A DNA stretch of 64,000 nucleotides from Ciborinia camelliae (GCA_025890175.1 JANPYM010000015.1:512492-576491), one strand, 5' to 3'; positions 50,510 through 63,943 are shown, numbered from the stretch's first letter. Numbers and translations: made by a program. The notes: generated by a model from the letters alone, not told the origin.

Positions 50510-51088
50510 CTTTTAATTGTTGTTGTGTGAAGTAAAGTCCTATGTAACTCCGACAGAAATGCTCATGACCGCAAAGATTCCGGCCTCCATGCTACGCGTT
50601 GCATTGTCTATCGGATATATACAAAATTTCCTTTAAACTCTCACCAAATGTAGAGTCAGTGACTTGACAGGCGAAGTGGTCAAAGTCACATAAATCTCTT
50701 TCGTTGAATTGATTGAACAATACCTATCGGACGAAGTGGAAGTGATGCTTCATAGGGCCGATCGGCCGCATTGACCGCATTGGAAGCTCTACGATCCCAC
50801 CGCCTTGGCAGAATTACGCACACTTCGCCTCTATCAACAAAACCATGGCATGGATTTTAACACTGCGCTGCCGATTTCAATGTGTAGACCTATCTGAAGC
50901 AGTTAGTTTGCAGAGATTATAACTTCCCCACTAGTTAACTTATCATTCGTTTTTTACACCATGAAGAAAAGGTTTGCAGATAATGTTAGTCGCACAACCT
51001 AAGACTTTCAAGCTCCCATCCACTCGCCACAGATTATCTTGACCAGGAGAGCGCGCCAACCATTGACACCCTTTGACCTTTCAAGATC
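50510..51088. promoter_or_regulatory. Divergent promoter region of CSF1 and the DUF300 gene
   Basis: 579 bp separate the two start codons, which point away from each other, so both promoters must lie here or overlap. No TATA box or known operator can be assigned. GATCGGCCG (50760-50768) is the only GC-rich word cluster. Confidence 0.5.
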
Positions 51089-53419
51089 ATGGCAGGAACC
51101 AGTGATCTCTCCGGTGGTACCGGGGAGAAATTGACACATGCAACAATGGTGGTAGCTGGCTCTGCTGCATTGCTGGCGTCTATATTATCAACTGTGTATG
51201 TTTGCCAATGTCATGTTCATCTGCTTGGAAGCTAACAGCTCTCTCAACAGGTCGGTTTGGTTACAGACGTACGTTACATCGTCGCTAGGATTGGAAATCA
51301 AATCGTATATCTAAACATGTATAGCAAAAACTATCGAAAACCCCTTTTGCAACGATATGTCATTCGAATCCTGCTTATGTATGTGGATAAAACTGCCAAA
51401 CACATTCGCATTTCCTCTTCTGATATAAATGTTTAGGGTGCCGATATACTCAATCTCTTCATGGACAAGTTTGGTTTCAAGAGAGGCAGCGCTATTTCTC
51501 GACCCTATTCGTGACGTATATGAGGTGGGTTGATCTTCCTCGATGGTAATAATACTGGAACTGATTTTTTGGCAGGCGTTCACAATTTACACATTTTTCC
51601 AACTTCTTATAAACTTCCTTGGAGGTGAACGAGCTTTAATTATCATGATGCATGGACGAGAACCAGTACATCACCTCTGGCCATTGAACCATGTCTTCCC
51701 AAAGGCCGATATATCAGACCCCCACACATTCTTGGCCATCAAACGTGGAATTCTACAGTATGCTTGGTTGAAGCCTGTTCTTGGACTTTCAGCTATCATT
51801 ATGAAAGCTACGGGTGTCTATCAAGAGGGTACCCTTGCTCTAAGCTCCGGTTACATGTGGAGTGGTATTATTTACAATATTAGTGTCACACTAAGTCTAT
51901 ATTCCCTCGGGATGTTTTGGGTTATAATGTCTAAGGACTTGCAGCCTTTTCGCCCCGTGCCAAAATTCCTGTGTATCAAGCTCATCATATTTGCCTCATA
52001 CTGGCAAGGATTTCTTCTTTCCATCTTGGTCTTTCTTGGAGCAATTCCAAACAATGTAGAGGATTATACTGCGGATAGTCTCGCTGCGGCGATACAGGAT
52101 GCATTAATCTGCATCGAAATGCCCATTTTTGCAATCGGACATTGGTATGCCTTTTCGTGGCATGACTATGCAGATATCACTATCTCTGCAGCTAGGATGC
52201 CAGTTCGCTACGCCATTCGAGATGCTTTTGGCATCCGTGATCTTATTGAAGATACGAAAGAAACATTCAGTGGAAAGAAATACGAATACCGGCTATTTGA
52301 TTCAGGCGACAATGTCTTGGCCCATGAAGGATCTTCATCAAGAGTAGCTCGAATGATGGAAGGTATGCGATACGAGCGTGGCGGCAAAGGAAAATATTGG
52401 ATTCCAAAACCTGGCGAAGCAAATGCGAGGACACCGTTGCTTGGGAACAACGTTGGATCTCCTGGCACCCAATCCCCTACACAACCCTGTGATCGCGATT
52501 CTGACTATATGGGATGGGGAGATGGTGACGTGGAGCAGCAAGGCCTTGATCCCGAAGAAGAAGGCCTCTACGAGAGAGCCAGGCAACTGGAATTCGGAGA
52601 TTGGAATGTAAGTGGTGCCGGCCTACTACTTGCTCAAAGTTAACTGATCATCGGCAGTATCATGTAATCACTGCTCATCAACCATCAAGAGAGCGATGGC
52701 TCAGTGCACAGCCGGACCTTCTGACTACTTCGGCAAACCGCAATCTTCTTCAACCGACTGACGACAACCGTATCCGAAGGGCTAGAAATATTAGAGAAAC
52801 AGTTGAGGAAGTCACTAAACGAACTAAGAGAAAACCTTCAAGACATAGTCGTAGCAGGGATTCCAAAGGCAAGAACAAAGAAAATTCTCCGCTTAATGAA
52901 GAAGGAAGAGCGCCGATGCTCAAAGGCATGTTGCGTCAACACTCATCTGCATCCAGTTCAGCCAAATCCAAAAGAAGCCAGCTAGTCGATGTCATCGTCG
53001 AAGATACTGCTGCGGAGGAAACGGAAAGAGTTCGTGCGCGAAAAGAAGGAAGTGCGGGATGGAATGAGACCGACCCTCGACGCTATGTGTAAGTTTAAAC
53101 TTCTATCGGAATCCATTTCCGGGCTAATTTTTGAAGACGTACATACGGAGACGGCACAGGTGAGGACATTCGAGAAGGATTCGAGCCTACCGATGACGTA
53201 GAAGCTGTCGATCCTAAACCAGGCCTTGATGACGAGTTTACAATTGATGGTGATGTGGATCACGGTAGTGCTCGAGATGATTCGGAAGAATCGCGCCATT
53301 GGAATGAAGCTCGACAGTCAAAGGTGTTATTGAAACCTAAGTATGGAGTTGATGGAGAGGCGTTTGAGAATGTTTGGGGTAGTGGAGAGCCATCAACCCC
53401 CCCACAGGAAAACCCTTAA
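51089..53419 (+). CDS. DUF300/Ost-alpha-like multipass membrane protein
   Basis: Seven exons: 51089-51195, 51251-51268, 51325-51378, 51437-51524, 51576-52607, 52658-53088 and 53137-53419. They join in phase to 670 residues plus stop. The N-terminal half belongs to the DUF300 (organic solute transporter alpha/TMEM184/LAZ1) family, with about seven membrane spans: the first is MVVAGSAALLASILSTVSVW (20-39), then a second around RILLMVPIYSISSW. Family-typical signatures are FLGGERALI and PVPKFLCIKLIIFASYWQG. The carboxyl half (from about 330) is cytosolic, charged and disordered, with KRTKRKPSRHSRSR, and is poorly conserved. Fungal members are thought to sit on vacuolar or endosomal membranes; substrates are unknown. 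The 18-nt second exon and the phase-2 junctions make this gene easy to mis-predict. Confidence 0.92.
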
Positions 53420-55292
53420 TGTAAACTACCCTCCAGTTTCTTGAGTGTTTCGGATCCATGGGCTAGGCGTTTGTGCAAGACTTTATATAATCATACACGT
53501 ATCTTTCTTTTCAGCAGCTGTTTTTTTACTCATTCATAGCGTAAATCACATATAGGATTAATTCACTGATTGTTTATAAAATATTAGCAATACACCCGCA
53601 GTTTTATATTGTGTTGCGGTACCAGGTAATTGGCATTTATGTTACACTTTCATGCATAACATGACATATGGCTATCTGATTGGACAGGCGATGCGCAATA
53701 TGACTAGGGTAAATAGGTTCCTTGACCCCTACAGTGTTACTCTATCTACCGTATCTACCGCCGCTCGTGTAATATTTTAACTCGCTCGTGTAACGCTCTA
53801 AACTGATTAATCCAATTCATTGGCCCACTCTTCCAGAGTCCAATGAGAATAATTGTTGGGCAAATTTGTTATTGGCTGATAGCATCTACTCAGGAGCAAC
53901 AGCATCATAAAGGTTTCTTTAGGCTAAATAGAACGGGGAATTTTGAGGTTATTGCGGAAATTGTAAATTCAAAATAACAATGACAATGTAACATCCCTAA
54001 GCATCTGACTTCTAAGTAGGTAGCGGGCCGAAGATATTTCGTTGACGTCGGCTTTGCTTTGCGTGACGGAGGGCAGGGGGCCGACTTTCGGATCTGTAAA
54101 GAAAGGGGGCCGGGTATATATTAAAGCGGAGATAATATTTCCCCATTCGAAGCTATGCCCTAGTGTATGGCCATGGCCAAGAGAATAGTAGTAGGGCTAA
54201 AAGCTTGCGAATGTCTAGACTCTCCGGCTATCAAGGTATCTGGGCGAAGCTACTGTTCTAGTCTGTAGCTAGCACTTTTAAAATAGCATTGGATTTCGAA
54301 TTTTGGATATGTATCTGCTGGGATTCATTCATGCGTTTTTCTGACTTAGGAAGACTGTTTGTTCTCTTGTTTCATCCCCGGCTGCTACTCTGACTCGGGG
54401 TGCCGTGGTAGAATTCCAATCTATTGGTAGCGAACAATTCTCCAAAAAAAGTATATGTAATCCTCCAAGTAGGCTCAAAAACATGCTGTCATTATTATTA
54501 TTCTAAGAGACTTTTGACTTTTGGAAAAAGCGGTCCCGAGCCCTGAACCTCGACCTACCATTGCAACGGTATCCCTTCGAGAAACCTGAGCTATAAATGC
54601 TTATTAGGTTTTATTACCCTTTTCTGGAATCAGGATTCAGAACCGATCAAACTTCAAAGCACTTGCCATCATTGTCATTGCCATTGCCATCTATCGATTT
54701 ATAACTTGATTTATCCAATGAATATCAGGTTTTAAGTGGACGCTTACAATGAGCTCTGTTGATCACATCTGATTCATCTTCATCACATATAGCCCACGGT
54801 GACTGGGTGACTTTACAATTGATACATAGGTAATATTTGATGTCTGTTACCACCTATTACCTATTGAAAACAAGTTATAAAACGGATGACCAATGAAAAT
54901 GCAGGTGAGCTGTTTACATCTTAGGTACCTATGGCAGGAAACGAGCGACTCGCGACACGATAAGAAAAACTAAGAGCCTTTCCTTACACAACCAACAACC
55001 TCATATCACATCACAAATATCCAACGCTTCCTTTTCCCTTTTCACAATGAAGCCTGCCACTTGAACGGCTAGGTGTAAGAACCGATCAGATACCTTCAAT
55101 CTCCATAGGGCACAAATTTATCTTCTATGGGCTGTAGTAATTCTTCCACTTCAATTTTTGAGTTTGAATCTCTTGGAGACTATCAACTCCCCCCCTTCTG
55201 CTTACATTCCAGTTTGGACTACATAGTTCCTGAGCGCCTCGGACTACATAAGTGCTCATATGTGTCTGTAGGTGTCCATCGACGCCCACGAT
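53420..55292. other. Gene-poor intergenic region
   Basis: 1.9 kb with no coding signal on either strand. Composition is normal and RIP is not evident. A repeated word CTCGTGTAA (53763 and 53785) and G-rich runs at 54067-54114 were noted; their meaning is unknown. Confidence 0.55.
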
Positions 55293-56772
55293 CTATCGAC
55301 GCGAGCGCGGTTTCCTTCCGATGCACACATACAGCGGGAAGTACGCCTACGAAGGCAGAGGTTAGCAACCATCATCTTTCGGAATGTCTGGAGTTTGCTT
55401 TCACCTTCAATGATGGGTCATCGGCCTCCCTCCGAGCTTGTGCTACAAGGAGTTGGACGTCTTGGACCGGCATTCTGGCATTTGTTAGATTGAATAACGA
55501 TAGTGGGACCGAAATAATTGCCCTAGCCTCTCCGTGAATGGGTACACGGCAATGGAACCTAAAAACTGTTGCACATTTTCTCTGTTGGCAGTACCAATAT
55601 CATACTCCCTGCGGTCTATTGTACATGTTTGTCATTAGTGTGCTTCTCTGCCCAATCGTTGTTTACTAACTGCTTGACCACTAAATTCTTTTCGTTAGTA
55701 TTTCAATAACTATATACAAGCTTCAAAGTCTATGAAACAATTTGTTACATCTGAGTGGAGATATAAGAGCTTCTTAGTTGGGAAACCGTTCCATGGTGCC
55801 TGGATTCTCAAACAATATGAAATTGGAAGCTTACGCCACAAGTGTGGAGGGGTATCATTCTATGTTCAATGTCGACAAATCCTGCCGCTCTCATCATGTC
55901 TGCAAGTCGGACTGCTATACGAAGATCCTTCACACCATTCAAGCTTTCGAGATATCTAGTGCTCCATTGCCTAAGTGCGTGGGCTTATTGTTTTGGATTA
56001 TTAGATGTAACTTCTTTGAATTTGACCTACTGGAGAAACTTACCATCCGTTAAACTTCCATTGTCTGATTGGGCATTGTGGTACAATTCCACCAACTGGC
56101 ACCACCCTCCAGGTCGAACCACACGTAACATATCACGAAGGTAACCAGCCCACCTATTCACATGTATAGCTGCAGCCATCAAGCGACTGTGGACTAGATC
56201 GAAGTTGTGGGCTTGAAAGGTGAACCTATTTAATGGTGTTAGACTCATTCTAGCTTTATCTCAGAGTACGTACTGATTGTTCAGGTCGTCTACTTGTAAA
56301 TACAAGTTTTCAGGTACAGTCTCTGGCTGGAACGGATAGATATCAATCCCTATAACCTCGCATCCAGGATTCTGCACAGCAACGTCAATGGCCCAGCTGG
56401 CAGTTCCATAGCCACAGTCCAAGATTCTTCTAGGTCTGCTTAAAGTCGGAAACAGCAGACGATTGTCGAACACTCTGTTCAAGACTGCATGCCAAACACG
56501 CAGCCTTTCCAGTTCATCCTACATTGATATCTTAGTTGACTCTCTTCAGGACACTATATGCGGCTGGTCCTATTACCTCATCTATAGGCTGGAAGTAAGA
56601 GAAGTTCGTTATGGCATACTGCTGGAAGTCTCGATTGTGGTATGTGACCGTTTCGAAATAGCTGTTATTGACTTCGACTGTCTGAGATTCGGGATGGCTG
56701 AGTAAAGAATATTTCCCTTAGCGACTTGTTGTTCGGGGAGCTATACAGTGTATAGTGAGCCTACCTCGCCAT
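55293..56772 (-). CDS. LaeA-like SAM-dependent methyltransferase, nine exons
   Basis: Exons in transcript order: 56765-56772 (ATGGCGAG), 56577-56697, 56274-56518, 56044-56225, 55835-55983, 55787-55799, 55522-55615, 55405-55474 and 55293-55346. They total 936 nt, exactly in frame, giving 311 residues. Motif I is RRILDCGYGTASWA (about 73-86), the acidic SAM-contact segment CEVIGIDIYP follows, then DDLNNQFTFQ, FDLVHSRLMAAAI, MLRVVRPGGWCQLVELY, SDNGSLTDAHALRQWSTRYL, NRENVQQFLGSIAVYPFTERLG and the terminal AYFPLYVCIGRKP. These are the signatures of the fungal class I methyltransferases related to LaeA and to secondary-metabolite enzymes. The substrate is unknown and no synthase gene lies nearby. 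The 13-nt exon with its weak GTTTCC donor, and a GC-AG intron (55475-55521), are the least certain parts. If they are wrong the gene could be decaying. Confidence 0.82.
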
Positions 56773-59700
56773 TCTCGCTCCTTTTGAAGGTCTAACAAAC
56801 CAAAGTCGTGTCTTCGTTGTTTCGAAAAGTATGCTTCGGGGCAGTGGTGGGGTTCAGGAATCCCACAATTTATGTTATTGAGCTTCAATATTTGCAAGAG
56901 TTCTTTGAACAATTAGCGACCCACACAATAAGTCTACAAGATGCTCGACGTTGGGTATGCTTTTTGCAGAGGCACTAATGCACCTTCATTGGTTATTCGT
57001 CAACTATTTCGAGTCTGGTTTGACACGTGCATTAAGCGGTTACTGAAAATTCATAGGGCCGTAGACCCTCCAGGACGTGTATTCATTCCTCCACGAATGG
57101 TAGGAACTCCGTGGTGTACGGCATATATCAAGAGTGAAAGGGACAGTTCAGAACAACAGACAACACCAACAGAAAGCAATTCCTAAGACAAACTTCTATT
57201 CTACTGAGGAACCAAAAAAGGCGCGCCTGCCTGTCAAAATTGCCGGTCTAATTTATTGGGCTGCAACCAAGAAGGTTGTTGGCTGGCTCTTTCGCTTTGC
57301 AAGGTTTGGGTACTAGTAAAGTTCTTTCACTCCCACGTCAACACGGATTAAAACATGAATATGGATATGAAAGGCCAGCGCGGCTTCTCTACGGCTTCTC
57401 GAACTCACTCACCAATCAAACTAGAAGCGGGGCAAGAACGTCTTCAAATTTGCATCGACTAGCCCTAACACGCTGCCTTCGCACGCACCGCAGCTAATTT
57501 TGTGTTCTACTCCTGGTCAATCGACCAGGGGCTAACTGTACTAAGTCAACATTTGTTCATCCCCATGTGATTCTGAATAATATTACAACAATTACAAAGA
57601 TAGCCAGACCCTGATGTACCGCAGACGAGCACTCAATGGACTGAGTGCATCCTCTTGAGCCTGTCACGTTGCACTGGTAAAGCTTTAGTTGCGGAAATAA
57701 ATGGGCGAATGCTATACATTCTATCAAGCTGATGATTGTTGATTGCGGCCTTTATAGCAAGATTATGAAACTATGGTGAGAGCATGGCTCGACGCCAAGC
57801 ATGAGGTATAATAGCTAACCCGTAGCTGAATATTACAACAGCAGCAGTCACCTGTTATTTCATTTAAGGCCATGATCTACAGGAAATCTAAGACACAACG
57901 TATACGGAATGTTCTGCTGACTGCAGGTTGAAATTGCAGGAGACCTATTGTGTGTTATTTTAGATGTGATAATGCCGTTCAAGCAGCAAAATCCGGTTAC
58001 TGGCTCGGGCCGCCGATTCTTGAATAACAGCACAGATCTTCAGCTAATCATTCACCGGTGGTTAACCGGCTATAACATACATTAGGTCCTCTGGCAGTGG
58101 AGCCAGACAAAGGAACCGGTTCATTCTAACGACACCCCTCAAATATATCAACCAACGTTGATATCGCATCGAATTACAACCCAGAGCAGAATATGTTCAT
58201 GTTTTACAAAAACTACATTGGAGACGTATTATAAGCTTACTGGATGATGGTGAGCCGGAACCACGAATCTACCACACATTTTGGAACAACCGACCTGGGG
58301 AAATCCCATACTTGAAGTTTTATGGTTCAGTGATGGCACAACTGTGCATCACCTGTGGAACACATTGAACAAACCAACGATTGATGTTTGACCCACTTTG
58401 AAGATAGAATAACCTTTACTACCCAATTTTGCCCCCACAATATAATACGACAATGGCATGCGCTCGGATGCCCGGTACTTCATTGAATCACAAGACAGCG
58501 CATATGAAGACCGCATCAACGAACTCCCTTTTCAAGAGACTAACTTAAGGCTTACAAACTGTAGGTAATCGGTAGCGAACCAAGACCCGTGGCGACGGAA
58601 AAAATGATCGGAGAATTTTCATCACCCAGCTAGGTTTGCAATGCTCTTTCTTTTCTCCACGGTACGCTGCCGTGAGATTCTTCCAGCGTAAGCGGAGGAC
58701 GACAGAAGCCCAAGCATGCATAAATCCGAGCCAATGAAGCTGGTATTGATGCTAAGAGATTCAAATTTGCAATGGCTATGGAGTGAGGGGTTATCTGCCT
58801 GGGCATTTCCGGATTTACTCTAAAGTTCTGCTTCGAGCTCGCCTAGAGCGTACTAAGCTTTTGTTCCTGAATGGATCATCCGATACCCGTTATTTCAGGA
58901 CGCCCTGGAGATGTATGGGAGCATGGATTCTGACTAACATCGAACAATCTTGCTCGGGCCCGTGCCTCCTAGTCGCTGGGGGAAAACTTTTGAGCTATTC
59001 CGAGACATTGTGGATGCGTACTTGGCGGTGCGCGGCAAAAGTGGACTATACCATTTCTTTCTCGTCTGGCCATGAGACAAACAACTACCGAGACAAGACG
59101 AGTTCGGGATATTTATGTATAGTAATTCGAATCCATCATTCGGATGATGAGACGCGTATTCGGCACTGGGATCCGACGGTAGTGGAGGTAAGTGGTGGGA
59201 CCTGGCGGACCATAATGACGGGACACCCGAGATTTGACACGCTTGTTCTGGGGCTGTCTGTATCATTGTATATGTGTACTGGAGGTGTTTTACACTCAGT
59301 TCCGTCGTAGCTTCGGAAGTTATGGCCGAGGGGGGGGATCCACTGATGGGAATTTGAAAACTTGGCCTGAAGGCTTTCTTGGGCTGCAAGTTCTTACAAC
59401 TTACGTTAGGTAGGTACTTATGATGGGAGGGGGGGAGTCGGGGGTGACACGTCGCACTTAACCTCCAGGGGTATAGCTCTTCGTGCAAGAAATAACAGGC
59501 GGCAATTGGTAGTAATAGAATAACTTTCGTACCTCGAAAACCTCCTCTGACTTTATTTTAATATGTAAAATAAAAAGAAGCTGATGATTCTTTGGGTATA
59601 TTTAGATTTTTATTTTACTTACAGTTCATTGATTGATTTGAACAGTAACGTTGAATATTTTCAATTCCCGCCTGTTTATTTATTGCTCCCATAGAGAGTA

Positions 59701-60225
59701 TAGTTCATGAATGGAACTGCTTGAAATGGTGAAACTATTCAAGACTGATGGGTTAGTTATGTATCTAGATACAAATCTACTCTTGACATTAAGAATAAAC
59801 AGAAGCTCAATTGCTCTTTTGTATCTTGAAAATACCAAAATTCATCGATAGTCGATTCAAAAATCAACTTTAAAAGCAACGTTATGGTACGAGTATAGGT
59901 TGATTCAGGTCAACTTTTTCCTATGTGTAGCGGATATCCCCCCCTCATCTACACTCTTGGCACCGGTATGTTATGGAGACTAGAAATTCATCTTGTTCAG
60001 GTTGCAAAGAAAGAAAGAAAGAAAGAAAGAAATAAATAAATTCATATTCATGTCTATGGATCATTCTTCCCACTTGCTTTTGGTACGCAACACCTGATAC
60101 TGCATCTGAATACATTATGCGTGAATGACTAAAGAAAACCCTCCCCCGAGATCTCCAAAACGCCATGCATAATTCCATTATAGTAAGCTTGAAATAGAAT
60201 TGTGCCTTGAATGTCAGTGGGTATT
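56773..60225. other. Gene-poor region without supported gene
   Basis: 3.4 kb with normal composition. Frames at 56941-57186 (+), 58783-59310 (+) and 58934-59488 (-) were examined: none shows a domain, the last two overlap in antisense, and the + one begins with a non-ATG codon. A (GAAA)n tract lies at 60006-60031. Worn transposon or pseudogene remains are possible but not recognisable. Confidence 0.5.
60006..60031. repeat. GAAA microsatellite
   Basis: Six tandem AAAG/GAAA units in the 3' flank of NOG1. Confidence 0.85.
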
Positions 60226-62348
60226 TTAACGACTGTTTGTTTTGCCCATGCTGCGTTTGCCGGAGAACTAATTGCACACGTTTTAGCAAAGTGTTTATCA
60301 AGATATTCGCGATGCCATGTTGAGACAAGGTGAGAGTTATGCATGTAAATAAGAGGGTGAAGGGAGTCAAACATACCAAATGCTTTGGTCTGACACCAGC
60401 AACATGCCTATCGGCTTCACCTTGTCTCGCCATACGGTTCATCTTTCTCTGGCCGAGTTTCTGAGCACGCTCAGCCTTTGTCCTAGATTCCTCATTTCCT
60501 GCAACACCATCATCTCTTCTGTTTGCCTGACTTCTTGCTCTGCTCTTAGCACGCATCTTGGCCTCATAATCAGGATCATCGATATCCATAACATCTTCAG
60601 TTTGTGCGCGGCTGCGAACTTGGCTGCGGCCTCTAGATTGGGAGCGGGCACGGGCGACAATAGATGTAGTGTCATGACCAAGAGAGTCGAGGTGATCTTC
60701 CATCTCGGAGAGCTTCTTGCGGGTGGCGGAGCGGGGAATGAGGGCACGGTTCTTGAGGGATTTCTTCATCTTGGCTTCGTTCTTGATGAGTTCGCGTTTC
60801 TCGCGGATGAGGTCGGCCTTCATTCGGATCTCGGCGTCTTCGGCATCCTCGAGGTCATCGTCGGAATCGTAGTATCCTTCTGCCTCGAGCTTTTCTTCTT
60901 CCTCTTCCAAGGCGGCCAATTTGGCCTCGATATCGGGGTCCACAAAATCGTATACGTTCTTTCCGTCGAAGATTTCGGGAATCTTGTCGTGCTTCCATTC
61001 GTCATTCTCGAGCATGTATTTATCCTTCAAGTCTACATTGTAAACACCAGCTCCACCATTCTCTTCCTCGATATCACGAGCAAGCTTGATGCGCTCTGGG
61101 TCGTTTCTGTCATACTTCTTCTTGGCCAAGACAGCCTCTGGAATGAAAGATTCTCTTACAATACCACCCATAGGTCTCGCAACGTGAATTCTTGCAAGAA
61201 CATCGCCTAATCTGCCACCAACAGCACCGCTGCTGTTTGTGCCAGCCTTGAGCTTTTGTGCAACACGATCCGCGATAAGACGCTCACATGCAGCATTCTT
61301 TACTTCTTGAACTCCCTCGGCGGTTGTGCAGGAGAGTTGCAATAACTCAACATCTCCAGGCTTGAGGAGTGCCTGGAGTTGGGCCTGGGTTTCTGGATCC
61401 AAGTCTTCAGGGCGTGTCACATCGATCTTGTTGATGACAATGAAAACGAGTTTGTTGGCGAAGAGAGGTTTAATACTTTGAAAGAGTTGCATTTGCGCTT
61501 GAACTGTGTAACCGCACTGTTCAGACAAATCCATAAAGTAAAGAATGGCAGATCTCAAATGCGCAATGGCAGTGATAGATTGCATTTCAATTGTGTTCAT
61601 CTCTTCCAAAGGATGATCCAATATACCGGGGGTATCAATCGCCTGGAATCGAAGATATTTGTAGTCAAAATGACCAACAAACAAACTCTTGGTGGTGAAA
61701 GCATATGGCTGAACATCAACATCGGCCCTAGTGACACTCTTCAAGAAACTAGACTTTCCAACATTGGGGTAACCACAGATCAAGAGTGTTCTCGTATTTG
61801 GGTCGATTGAAGGAAGACGACCGAGATGCTGACGAACTTGGTCGAGATACAAGAGAGGATCTTTAAGTCTTCTGCAGATGGTGGCCATTCGTCCCAATGC
61901 AGCACGCTTAAGCTGTTTGCATTGGAAAAGGGATTGACCATATTTGAGAAGTCGGACATAATCGCGAGAAACAATTTCAATGAGATGTTTAGCGGTTGAT
62001 AACTGCCCTAAGGCAATTCTGAAATGATCGGCATCGTATAGAGTATTGAGGAGATCTTTGTGGAATGGATGGATATCTTGTAATCGTGGGAATCCGTCCA
62101 AAATAAGGGAGAGTTTTTCGGAGAAAGTCTCTGCTGTGAATTTTACCTTTCTGGTGTAGAAACCTGACACGGGTTAGTTACAAATATCGTCGCGGAGGGA
62201 GGCAAATAAAATTTGTACCTCTAATTCTGGTAATTGCAAATCCTGAACGAATTTGTGTGGGCAATCGTCGCTGTGTTCTGCTCAAAACAATATCGAGAAA
62301 TTCCTGGGAGGTAGGAACCGGTTGAATGTCCTTCCATGTGGTCTTCAT
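60226..62348 (-). CDS. NOG1: Nucleolar GTP-binding protein 1, 60S ribosome assembly
   Basis: Exons 62219-62348, 60377-62163 and 60226-60267. The introns are 55 bp (GTACAA to CAG, branch CTAAC) and 109 bp (GTATGT to TAG). The product is 652 residues from [13 protein letters not shown] to [13 protein letters not shown], the standard ends of the family. Nog1 binds pre-60S particles in the nucleolus and places its C-terminal tail in the peptide exit tunnel during maturation. The N-terminal helical bundle is followed by an Obg-type G domain with GYPNVGKS (174-181), DTPG (220-223) and NKID (288-291). The C-terminal third is acidic ([18 protein letters not shown]) and then basic with [11 protein letters not shown] repeats. 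The middle frame alone would continue into intron sequence and add about 90 false residues. Confidence 0.97.
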
Positions 62349-63244
62349 GATGGGCAAATGGTATCAATGAAGAAATGGAATTGTTGGTGAGGATATTCAA
62401 GAACTCGGCTTGAAGTTCTCTCGATAAGAATTTGGATAATTTTTTCTGCTTAGTGCCTCAGAAAAATAACCGCACTAGTGTATGTATCTTATCGCTCCAG
62501 CTAGCCGAGAATTTCCCATTATTTGAATTGGGACGGGTGTGGCTATATCCAGCTCCGATCACCTCACACCTCCTTCTACTACCTACCCTATAGGTAGGTA
62601 GGTAGTTTCCATATCCATATACATGATTGATTTATTATTATAGTACTGGCCAGGTACGTAGTAGGTACTTCTCACTTCAGCAGGAGATGCCAAATATGAT
62701 ATTTTTAAACAAGTAGGAAGGTACCTTATCTACCTAACAAACGGATCCTCTCGCTCACATGCATTTTAAAAGCGTCGACTTTGGGTTGAAAAGAACGCAC
62801 GCGCAGTCAGTCGTTACCTTTTGTATCCTTTGGGAGAAGGGTTCTTTCCAATAAAGGGTTAATTTTGGAATTTTAATTAAAACTGTTTTTGACGTTTCAA
62901 TCTTCGAAATCTTCGAAATCTTCAAAGAAAGAACTGGATCTAACTGTATATTAAATAATCAATTATCAACTTCACACTGTATTCCATTGATCTGAGATTG
63001 AATTCTCCAAACAAACCCCCCATAACGCTGATTATCGCGTCACCCTCCGCTCTTTTTTCCCCACCAAAACATTCTAGGTTAAGTGCATCCAATTGAGAGG
63101 AGACAAAAAATTTATTTCCCCTCCATGACATAGACATTATTCAGGCGACACACAAGAACTCTCAAGTTCCCCTCACACAAGAACTCTTGCACCTCATTTG
63201 TTCCTCATCTCACCTCACCTCACCTTACCTCATACACAATCATC
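62349..63244. promoter_or_regulatory. Divergent promoter region of NOG1 and URA5
   Basis: The two genes start 896 bp apart and point away from each other. Just before URA5 a pyrimidine/CA-rich tract, CTCACCTCACCTCACC and neighbours (63206-63232), forms the likely leader, as is common in filamentous ascomycete genes without TATA box. TAGGTAGGTAGGTAG lies at 62591-62605. No gene is visible. Confidence 0.55.
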
Positions 63245-63943
63245 ATGTCCACCCTCTCTCCCTACAAAGCGGAATTCCTCAAAGCCGCAATCGATGGCGG
63301 GGTCCTAAAATTCGGCAGCTTCGAATTAAAATCCAAACGCATCTCCCCCTACTTTTTCAACGCCGGCAATTTCTACCGCGCAGACCTTCTCCGCGCCATC
63401 TCTACCGCATATGCAAAGGCCATCATTGAAGCGCAAGAAGCGAAGCTTCTTGACTTTGATATTGTGTTTGGACCGGCATACAAGGGTATTCCTCTGGCAA
63501 CAGCTACGGTGGATAAATTGGCAGATTTGGATTCTAAATACAATACCATGTGCTATTCGTTTGATAGAAAGGAGGCGAAGGATCATGGAGAGGGAGGAAA
63601 TATTGTAGGAGCCCCGTTGAAGGGAAAGAGGGTTTTGATTGTGGATGATGTTGTGACTGCTGGGACTGCAAAGAGGGAGGCTATTGATAAGATTCGCAAG
63701 GAGGGTGGGATTGTGGCTGGTATTTTGGTCGCATTGGATCGGATGGAGAAATTGCCATCGCCAAGCGGAGACGATAGTGCGCCGATGCCAAGTGCGATTG
63801 GGGAGATCAGAAAGGAATATGGGATTCCGGTCCTGGCTATTTTGACATTGGACGATATCATTGGAGGTCTCAATGGCATTGCGTCGGAGGAAAATATCAA
63901 GAGTATGGAAGAGTATAGAGCTAAGTACAAGGCCAGCGATTGA
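63245..63943 (+). CDS. URA5: Orotate phosphoribosyltransferase
   Basis: A single-exon frame of 232 residues, starting [11 protein letters not shown]. The enzyme joins orotate to PRPP, giving orotidine 5'-monophosphate in the fifth step of de novo pyrimidine synthesis in the cytosol. Visible: [11 protein letters not shown] (34-44), FGPAYKG (75-81), the flexible catalytic loop [15 protein letters not shown] (104-118), and the PRPP-binding motif [13 protein letters not shown] (130-142). The length matches fungal URA5/PyrE proteins. The start is set by the conserved N-terminus and the CT-rich leader directly before it. Confidence 0.98.
   Translation: MSTLSPYKAEFLKAAIDGGVLKFGSFELKSKRISPYFFNAGNFYRADLLRAISTAYAKAIIEAQEAKLLDFDIVFGPAYKGIPLATATVDKLADLDSKYNTMCYSFDRKEAKDHGEGGNIVGAPLKGKRVLIVDDVVTAGTAKREAIDKIRKEGGIVAGILVALDRMEKLPSPSGDDSAPMPSAIGEIRKEYGIPVLAILTLDDIIGGLNGIASEENIKSMEEYRAKYKASD

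Noticed and set aside
55127..56053. Plus-strand frames of 70-136 residues
   Set aside because: They are shadows of the minus-strand methyltransferase exons.
58783..59488. Overlapping antisense frames of 175 (+) and 184 (-) residues
   Set aside because: Neither has a recognisable motif, they exclude each other, the + frame starts with a non-ATG codon, and no splice-supported extension was found.
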